A program made the position numbers and the translations under genes. Below the pieces are notes generated by a model. It ran no database searches. It worked only from the letters and a program-made list of their open reading frames with translations, and was not told the origin of the DNA. 64,000 bases of DNA from Punica granatum (taxonomy: Eukaryota > Streptophyta > Magnoliopsida > Myrtales > Lythraceae): contig NC_045127.1 of the NCBI RefSeq assembly GCF_007655135.1, forward strand, positions 26,640,199 to 26,704,198, given 5' to 3'. This document shows positions 60,163-64,000 of the stretch, in pieces (the stretch's first letter is position 1; each line of letters opens with the position of its first letter).

Positions 60163-62030
60163 AATATTATTCGGCCTAGAGATCAGGCTCGACCCGCATG
60201 GCAAACAAGTGCGAAAAGATAACACGCAACATGTTAATAACAGACAAAGTGTTTGTTCTTGTCGTGTTTACGTGAATTAACAGATTATTAACCCATGGGT
60301 GTTTTTTTTTGCAAGCAAATGCCATATGCTAAACAATCAAGCATGTGCCAACGTTTTAGCATTCGGCTTTGTTTTGAGAACTTGACAAAAAGAGTCAAAT
60401 CTCAGGTGTGTGGATTGCTTTTACAGTTGTTCTGTATTGTGACACTGAATTACCACTGAATTAACCAAACTCGTGTTTTGACTCTAGATTTGGAATCTAG
60501 AATTCCTCCTAACCATTATCTAGTGTTTGGTTAGGTCGAGTGAAAAGTTAATCCGCATTTAGCATGTTTTCTGACAGAGATAACCGTTCTAGTTACCCGA
60601 GTCTATGTTAGGATGACAGAAACTCATCAGTTAGATAAGAAAAGGCTATGCAGATGAACCTGCACCTGAACAGGTAGCCCATTCTTATCCCGTACTGTAG
60701 TGTTTCTGTCATGCTAACCCTAAGGGTGTCGCTGAATTGTGAAAAGACGATTTTACCCTTTATTTGAAAATTGTTTTTAGAAAAGGGGAAATATCGCAGT
60801 GCGGGCCACCTCGGCCTATAGCCGGTGTCAACCAAATCCCTGAATCGTCCAGGGTTGTGTAAGAACCCCGAAAAGCCAAAGAACCGGTCGATCTGCCCGG
60901 AAGTGATCTAGAAAGATCTTCTGTATCCTGACCTGAGCTACCTGGAATCAGGTAAAAACTCAAGTTGAGACACAGAAGCCCTTTCCAGTCGTCCATGCTA
61001 CCTCGGACCGCGCGTTTCGGGTTTTGAAATTGATAAGTTTGAAAAGGGCACCAACGTCATTTGACGACTCGTCGACGCGAGTTATCAGTTAACGGCCAAT
61101 TTGTGCAAACTTTATCAGTGTGAAGTGGGTTTAATCATGTGGGCGTCCCGATTAACCCATTTGTGGAATTAATGCTTAAGGGTTATAGCCGAATACATTA
61201 ATTAGGAAAACGATTCGTGATTCGACGACCAAAATCAATCCATAACGATCAAGGATAATTCAGTTGAATAACCGACAATATCCTTATAACCGAATGGATC
61301 CAAATGAGTCCCCGATACATGAATCCATGCACGTTTATTTTAAAAGAGTCTTTAAACGATACTTTAACATAGGAATCATAAAGACGTGGAAGTAAAAAAA
61401 ATTCACACCATCCGATAAACGAATTAAACTTGAGATAAGGAACTCATTCTTGACCCAAGGAAGGCCAAGAAGCCCTCGGCTTCATCTCATGAAAGGTGGC
61501 CGAAGGTTCTCATGGCTCTATCCGAGTCATAAATGATTTCCTAGTCGTGGTTTAATTGTTTTTCGCATGCTCAAACATCAACCGTGATAAATAACACTCC
61601 TTTTTAACAAAGAGCCGGTGTTATCACAATTTGTTTAGCTCATTTAAACATACAAACATTCACAAACGTGTTAGTAAAGGAAAGGATAAAATAACACCGG
61701 CTTCATGCGTGCAATAACGATAAAACAAGCTCGGAAACTAACTTGGATCGGCTAAGGAGACCGATCTTAACCCGGAAAGGGCAATTTAAATCTCAACCCT
61801 CTCATTTAGAGACTTGGCCGAGAGTTAGTTTGCCATAGTCGGGTAGGGATAGTCTTCTTTACGACGATCCAAGCCCTTTTCCGACATGCTAGCAAGTCAT
61901 AAGATAGTGCACATAACGTAAAATTGCATGAAAATTGAATCTTGCAAGTGAAACATGAATGAAACACCATAATACTCCATAGCCATGCAAAAATATGAAA
62001 AGCCCTAACTCCTCTAAGTCGAGAATGTTT

Positions 62031-62040
62031 TACCTAGCCT
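62031..62040 (-). promoter_or_regulatory. Splice-donor-like site, third LTR
   Basis: Sense GAGGCTAG followed by GTAAAACATTC, after CACTTCCCCGACTCTTTCC; the same arrangement as in the other LTRs. Confidence 0.4.
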
Positions 62041-62099
62041 CGGGATACGAGGAAAGAGTCGGGGAAGTGTTTGAGAGTCGGGTGACTCGGTGGAACCCT

Positions 62100-63180
62100 T
62101 GAAAGAGTATTCGGGTGCAAGGGTGGACGCGCACGGGTATGGCCAAGCACGGGGACGGGCGTCGGGCACGATGACGAGCGCCGGTCATGGGCACCGGTGT
62201 CAGGCACGGTGACAGGCACGACGAGTACTGGTGGCGCTGGTGACGGGCGCTGGTGACGGGCAAGGGCGTGCTGGGTGACGGGCACGAGTGTGCTGGATGA
62301 CGGGTGCTGGTGGCGCTGGGCACAGGTGTGCTCGGTGACGGGCGCGGGTGGAGCTGGTGACGGGCGCTGGTGTCGCTGGTGACAGGCGGGGGCGTCGGAC
62401 ACGGTGACAGGCACGGGCGTGCTCGGTGACGAGCGCGGGTGGCGCTGGTGACGGGCGCTGGCGTCGGGCACGGTGACAGGCACGGGCGTGCTCGGTGACG
62501 AGCGCTGGTGACGGGCGCTGGTGGCGCTGGTGACGGGCACGGGTGGCGCTGGTGACAGGCGCGGGCGTCGGGTGACGGGCACGGGTGTGCTGGATGACGG
62601 GCGCTGGTGGCGCTGGTGACGGGCGCTAGTGTCGCTTGTGACAGGCGCGGGCGTCGGGCACGGTGACAGGCACGGGCGTGCTCGGTGACGAGGGCGGGTG
62701 GCGCTGCTGACGGGCGCTGGTGTCGGGCACGGTGACCGGCACGGGTGTGCTCGGTGACGAGCGCTGGTGACGCCGGTGACGGGCGCTGGTGGCGCTGGTG
62801 ACGGGCACGGGTGGCGCTGGTGACAGGCGCGGGCGTCGGGCACAGTGATAGGCACGGGCGTGCTCGGTGACGAGCGCGGGTGGCGCTGGTGACGGGCGCC
62901 GGTATCGGGCACGGTGACAGGCACGAGCGTGCTGGAGGACGAGCGCTGGTGACGGGCGCTGGTGGCGCTGGTGACGGGCGCGGGCGTCGAGCACGGTGAC
63001 AGGCACGGGCGTGCTCGGTGACGAGCGCGGGTGGCGCGGGTGACGGGCACTGGTGTCGGGCACGGTGACAGGCACGAGAGTGCTGGATGACGAGCGCTGG
63101 TGACTGGCACGGGCGTGCTCGATGACGGACGCTGGGGTGCTCGGTGACAGGGGCTGGTGACGCTGGTGACGCGTCACTGT
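62100..63180 (-). repeat. GC-rich minisatellite of about 1.1 kb inside the LTR
   Basis: Built from short variants of GGTGACGGGCGCTGGTGGCG and CGGGCACGGTGACAGGCACG in larger mixed units. Most steps are multiples of three, so three minus-strand frames stay open over long stretches (up to 384 codons, Pro/Ser/Arg/His-rich). The nested solo LTR has only a GC-rich tract of about 140 bp at this place (34105-34245), with the same flank (CTCTCGGGTGAACAGT). Confidence 0.9.
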
Positions 63181-63507
63181 TCACCCGAGAGCTCTAAGTT
63201 CACCCGAAATGACTAAAACGACCCAAAATGATGAGCAAACGACTTCAAACTAAAAATTGGGTTCAGAAATGGAATCCCTGGGTCCGAAACATGTCGTCCA
63301 TGAAGTTTGAGGAATTTTGGATATAAGTCGGAATAGTGTCCGCTATGGATCCCGACCTAAACTCTAAGGATTTTTGGCTTGGTTTTCGGTTTTCATGAAG
63401 TGATTTGCTTGCTGCTGGTTCCTAAGAAGTTGAGAGCATTTTCTAGAGGGAGAAACTAGCAAGATCATGTGTGCTCCATGAATGATTAGCTTAATGACAA
63501 GTATGCA

Positions 63508-63515
63508 ATATATAT
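63508..63515 (-). promoter_or_regulatory. TATA-like box of the third LTR
   Basis: Sense CACATATATATTGC at the position matching TATAAAT of the solo LTR; a CT-rich leader-like stretch lies downstream. Weaker match to consensus than in the solo LTR. Confidence 0.5.
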
Positions 63516-64000
63516 GTGAAGCTAATGAGCAATTAAGCAAAACAAAGCACCATTAAGGGCCTCATTAGCAAAAGTCGGTTGCCCTAATGGAGATGAGGAT
63601 GAATGTCCTCCATGTATCTTGATGAGGAAGAGCCAAGAAGCATTAATGGAGGTGGAGTTAATGGCTTGAGTGTTGACTAGAAAGACCAAAGATATTTTGG
63701 GCTAGGTGAGGGCAAGAGAGGAAGAGGGAAAGGCCGAAAGTTTTAGGGCAAAGGGCGGTTGCCCTTGGGCAGCCTGTGGGTCCCACGGCTCGTGAGGTGA
63801 AGCCGGGAAAAGACTCGGGTCTCAATTGGTTGCGTATTCGAAGTTCGTGGTTCGAATTGAACGTCAAATTGTCGATATACGCGTGAAAACGGAGTTAATG
63901 AGCCCGAGATTGACATTTTTCATTGAGAAATGTCCCGGATGTGTGTGAGGCTCGGAAGCCGATTTTGCTCATTGCAAACGACCAGGGCGAAGTTGTCCGC

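Larger units (their letters stand above)
59595..64000 (-). mobile_element. Partial LTR of the second family, inserted in the satellite
   Basis: Begins TGTACGGACCCGAATGTGG on the plus strand, the complement of the end of the solo LTR at 36694, and follows it in reverse order to the window edge. About 1.3 kb corresponding to the start of the solo LTR is still missing at 64000. Left flank CCGGC would be the target duplication. It may be a solo LTR or the 3' LTR of a full minus-strand element. It is longer than the nested copy because of an internal minisatellite. The rest, including 60170-62030 and 63190-64000, holds no gene. Confidence 0.93.

Noticed and set aside
62030..63184. Overlapping open frames of 384, 358 and 183 codons on the minus strand
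   Set aside because: Low-complexity translations of a GC-rich minisatellite, open in more than one register, and absent from the sister LTR at the same place.

Overview
The window is gene-poor heterochromatin from a flowering plant: a tandem satellite split by nested LTR retrotransposons. It holds no host gene that I can support. The plant assignment rests on a primer-binding site that fits plant tRNA-Arg, a Tat/Ogre-type Ty3/gypsy polyprotein with two RNase H domains, and LTRs of about 5 kb. From memory only, the wording of the retrotransposon ORF1 and gag resembles predicted proteins of pomegranate and other Myrtales; this is a weak hint. Layout: 1-26341 is a GC-rich satellite with an 82-bp monomer, arranged in higher-order repeats of about 4.83 kb; at least four copies are seen, each made of two related halves. 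26342-52075 is one 25.7-kb Tat/Ogre-like element on the minus strand, inserted inside a monomer, flanked by the 5-bp target duplication GCGGT and ending in TG...CA. Its sense order runs right to left: 5' LTR (47118-52075), PBS, ORF1, gag-pro, a predicted 213-bp intron, RT-RNaseH-aRNaseH-integrase, a 3' untranslated tract with repeats, PPT, 3' LTR (26342-31266). A solo LTR of a related family (32143-36694, plus strand, target duplication ACACC) is nested in the 3' tract. 52076-59594 is the other half of the satellite, same orientation, with a different higher-order period of about 3.17 kb. 59595-64000 is the start of another LTR of the second family, minus strand, running off the window. The coding part of the large element is dead: at least nine in-frame stops, several frameshifts, an in-frame deletion in RT, and an Asp-to-Asn change in the RT catalytic motif. 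The pro-RT intron signals, the archaeal-type RNase H residues and the DD35E integrase triad are still readable. Order of events read from nesting: satellite amplification, insertion of the large element, insertion of the second-family element into it and its collapse to a solo LTR; the insertion at 59595 is independent. The most interesting signals are the pro-RT intron, a copy of the first ten PBS bases inside U5 shared by both LTR families, a 28-bp-phased series of small dyads in the LTRs, a conserved splice-donor-like site in the leader, and a minisatellite that expanded inside one LTR copy. Most open frames in the satellite and minisatellites are artefacts of repeat periodicity.
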